A stretch of 64,000 bases of DNA from Lindgomyces ingoldianus (taxonomy: Eukaryota > Ascomycota > Dothideomycetes > Pleosporales > Lindgomycetaceae). Location: the NCBI RefSeq assembly GCF_010093535.1, contig NW_022985162.1:2764637-2828636 (forward strand), in the 5' to 3' direction. Numbering within the stretch: position 1 is the stretch's first letter; every line of letters starts with the position of its first letter. The translations under genes and the position numbers were made by a program. This document shows positions 62,304-64,000 of this stretch, in pieces. The notes beneath the pieces are model-generated. The model had not been told where the DNA came from. It worked only from the letters and a program-made list of their open reading frames with translations, and did no database searches.

Positions 62304-63888
62304 TCAATAATTCCCCTCTTCAAACTGTGCCATTAGTTCTTTACTCTCGAGAAGATCCTTCCTCCCAAAGACTGCCCGCCAAATCCCTTCTATAAAAGGC
62401 CTTATTTCAGTCTCCGGTGACTCTGGGGTGTACGGTTCCGACCTTCCTGCCATCCACACCTGAGTATGCACTGGAGGCAGGAATTGCAACTTTGCCTCTT
62501 TTGAAAAGCCGAAAGGCGGGATTAGCAGATGCCATTCAGGGTATCCGAGACGCTCTAAGCCGATGTCGATATGAATGCGGAGAGTATAGAGAGACATGTT
62601 GGACACGGCTTCAGGGAGTGGTCTAAAGTGGTCTAAATCCTTGGGAAGAGAGTCGCTGCGACGGTGAAGATCGAATACGAGGACCTTTAGATTGGGGCAT
62701 GAAGAGTGGATTAGCTGGATGTTGGAGATGCTAAGGTGCTGAACCCGAGGGCCGCGCGTTCGGGTTCGGTGATGGACTTCTAGGAAGGTGAGAGTTTGTC
62801 TGTGGTGGGTGAGAAGTGTGAGTAGTGTGAGTATAGCTGGCCATAACCAGAGGTTCAGCATCGAGAGGGGTGCAAATTCGGATGTTAGATATCGTTCTAT
62901 TGCTCTTTTGATGGATAATTGAATAGGCCAATACAGGTCTTTTTTTTTTTTTGGACCGGGTGGAAGAGCCAATGCCAAACACCTAAGCTTCGGCAGCAAT
63001 ACTGCCGCTCTCTGAAAAAATTCCGGTGTATTCACGCGTCAATGGTACAAGTTTAAGCTCTCAACCATCCCAAAATCCAAAAACCTAGCGCACATATTAA
63101 CCAACGTATCAATATTCCCTTGTAGTGACAGGTGCGTAATCGACGAGCTTCGTCCCGCCCCAACATAAAACTCGGCAGCCCGTTGCTTCTGGACTCTTGA
63201 AACTATCCCTGGCACTTGATACCATAGCGCTTTTGCGGGAGGATTGTCCCAGTTCTCCGATTGCCAGGGGTATACGGCCACGCAATGCAGATTGGGCACA
63301 TTTGCAAAAATGCGTTTGATAGCTGCGAAGCGCAAGTCGGCAGCGCCTTCTGGGAACCCATATCTAGGGCAGAAATTCGCATGCAAAGATGTCAGTGGCA
63401 GGGATTTCGAAAGCGGGGGTTTGTTCTCGTCTACTGGTCTGAGATGTGGGTACCACAGGTCCAGCTCGAGAGGTGGAGGCTAGCCTTGGGGTGGTGGTTG
63501 TGTACCGTAACAAGGACTTCCGGTGGAATTAAGGAAGGGACATCTCAGGATAGTAAATAATGATGATTACATTTTGCTACTAGTCTTGCGAGGTCTGTGA
63601 CTTCGAGGGTGGTCGGGATGACGTTGGAAATGTAGAGGCGATGGGCAGAGCGATATGTGTCAGGTGATGAGAGATATTTAGCTAGAATAGAGAGAGTGGG
63701 GCTTCTGGAGAACGCTCCGGAGTCTGTGGGGAAATTAAGATGGAGGTTGCGGTATTGTATGCATTGTGTGGCGGAGTCTAGGGATTTGAAGACGAGGAAG
63801 AGGGAGAGCAGCGTTGCTGGGAAGCTATCGGCGATGTATTCGAGGATTAGGGGCCAGTGTGTTGGAGTTTAGGTTTCGGTAGAGACAT
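62304..63888 (-). CDS. F-box/LRR-like hypothetical protein, one-base frame problem in first exon
   Basis: Three exons are inferred: 63888-63581, 63479-63066 and 63011-62304. The second intron is 54 bp, a multiple of three, and contains an in-frame TGA at 63041-63039; its signals are GTTGAG and TTTTTTCAG. The N-terminus MSLPKPKLQHT leads to LILEYIADSFPATLLSLFLV, which resembles a degenerate F-box helix pair. Leu-rich pieces follow: LYISNVIPTTLEVTDLARL, ITHLSLQGNIDTLVNMCARF, VQHLSISNIQLIHSSCPNLK. In the first exon the ATG frame meets a TAA after 13 codons, while the conserved frame is shifted by one. A single extra base in the CCCC run near 63851 would restore 476 residues and also make the exon phase correct. 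Homopolymer error or recent mutation are equally possible. Confidence 0.55.
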
Positions 63889-64000
63889 GGTGGTTTTCGA
63901 ATGACAGGCAAGGTCGTTGGATATGAAGGGGGGATGAGGGATGGAGACTAAAAGTAGAAGCGTTGGTGGGCTGCGCTAACCGTCGCCTGGACTCATGCGT
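63889..64000. promoter_or_regulatory. Upstream flank of the last gene
   Basis: Short CT-rich (on the minus strand) leader before the ATG at 63888. The window ends here. Confidence 0.3.

Noticed and set aside
63039..63041. In-frame TGA as selenocysteine or programmed read-through
   Set aside because: A canonical 54-bp intron removes it with frame preserved, and fungi of this group lack selenoprotein machinery.

Overview
The window is nuclear DNA of a filamentous ascomycete (Pezizomycotina). The signs are short GT-AG introns of about 50-100 bp, genes of 3-6 exons, an APSES factor of the StuA type, a fungal Hst2 sirtuin, WSC and DUF8021 secreted proteins and HET-domain debris. Protein wording is most like Leotiomycetes, but that placement is an inference. 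Splice sites were placed by eye from GT-AG signals, reading frame and family conservation. No rRNA, tRNA or CRISPR array was recognised.

Layout. The left end holds the 5' part of a fimbrin (Sac6) gene (1-990, minus). Then come a decayed ankyrin-like patch, a transposon scrap and stuA (4578 to beyond 6687, minus). Between stuA and the next gene (7117-15605) lies about 8.5 kb, GC-rich in its first two thirds, with no convincing gene; it probably holds the stuA leader and promoter. A cytochrome P450 (15606-17552, plus) follows, then a very large secreted PQQ-propeller/WSC protein (18635-24419, minus). ATG7 (26140-28439, minus) and dCMP deaminase DCD1 (28857-30095, plus) sit head to head over a 417-bp shared promoter.

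From 30.1 to 42 kb is an AT-rich accessory block. It holds decayed genes (membrane protein, HET protein, protein kinase), a DUF8021 secreted protein and two copies of a hAT-like non-autonomous transposon in opposite orientation, each with an 8-bp target duplication. Sirtuin HST2 (42411-43716, minus) follows, then a secreted TAP-type alpha/beta hydrolase (46234-48126, plus). A second, well preserved hAT-like element (48568-49539) has a perfect 8-bp target duplication and splits an older reading frame. An FAD monooxygenase (51265-52728, plus) comes next, then about 5.5 kb of poorly coding DNA with F-box-like debris. The right end has an F-box gene (58321-59436, minus), a conserved single-pass membrane protein (60497-61108, minus) and a second F-box/LRR-like gene (62304-63888, minus).

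How the genes relate. Conserved housekeeping genes (actin bundling, autophagy, dNTP supply, NAD-dependent deacetylation, developmental control) alternate with accessory, repeat-rich stretches. The P450 and the FAD monooxygenase stand alone, so I see no biosynthetic cluster. Several otherwise good genes carry a single-base frame problem near the 5' end, which is either early decay or consensus error.
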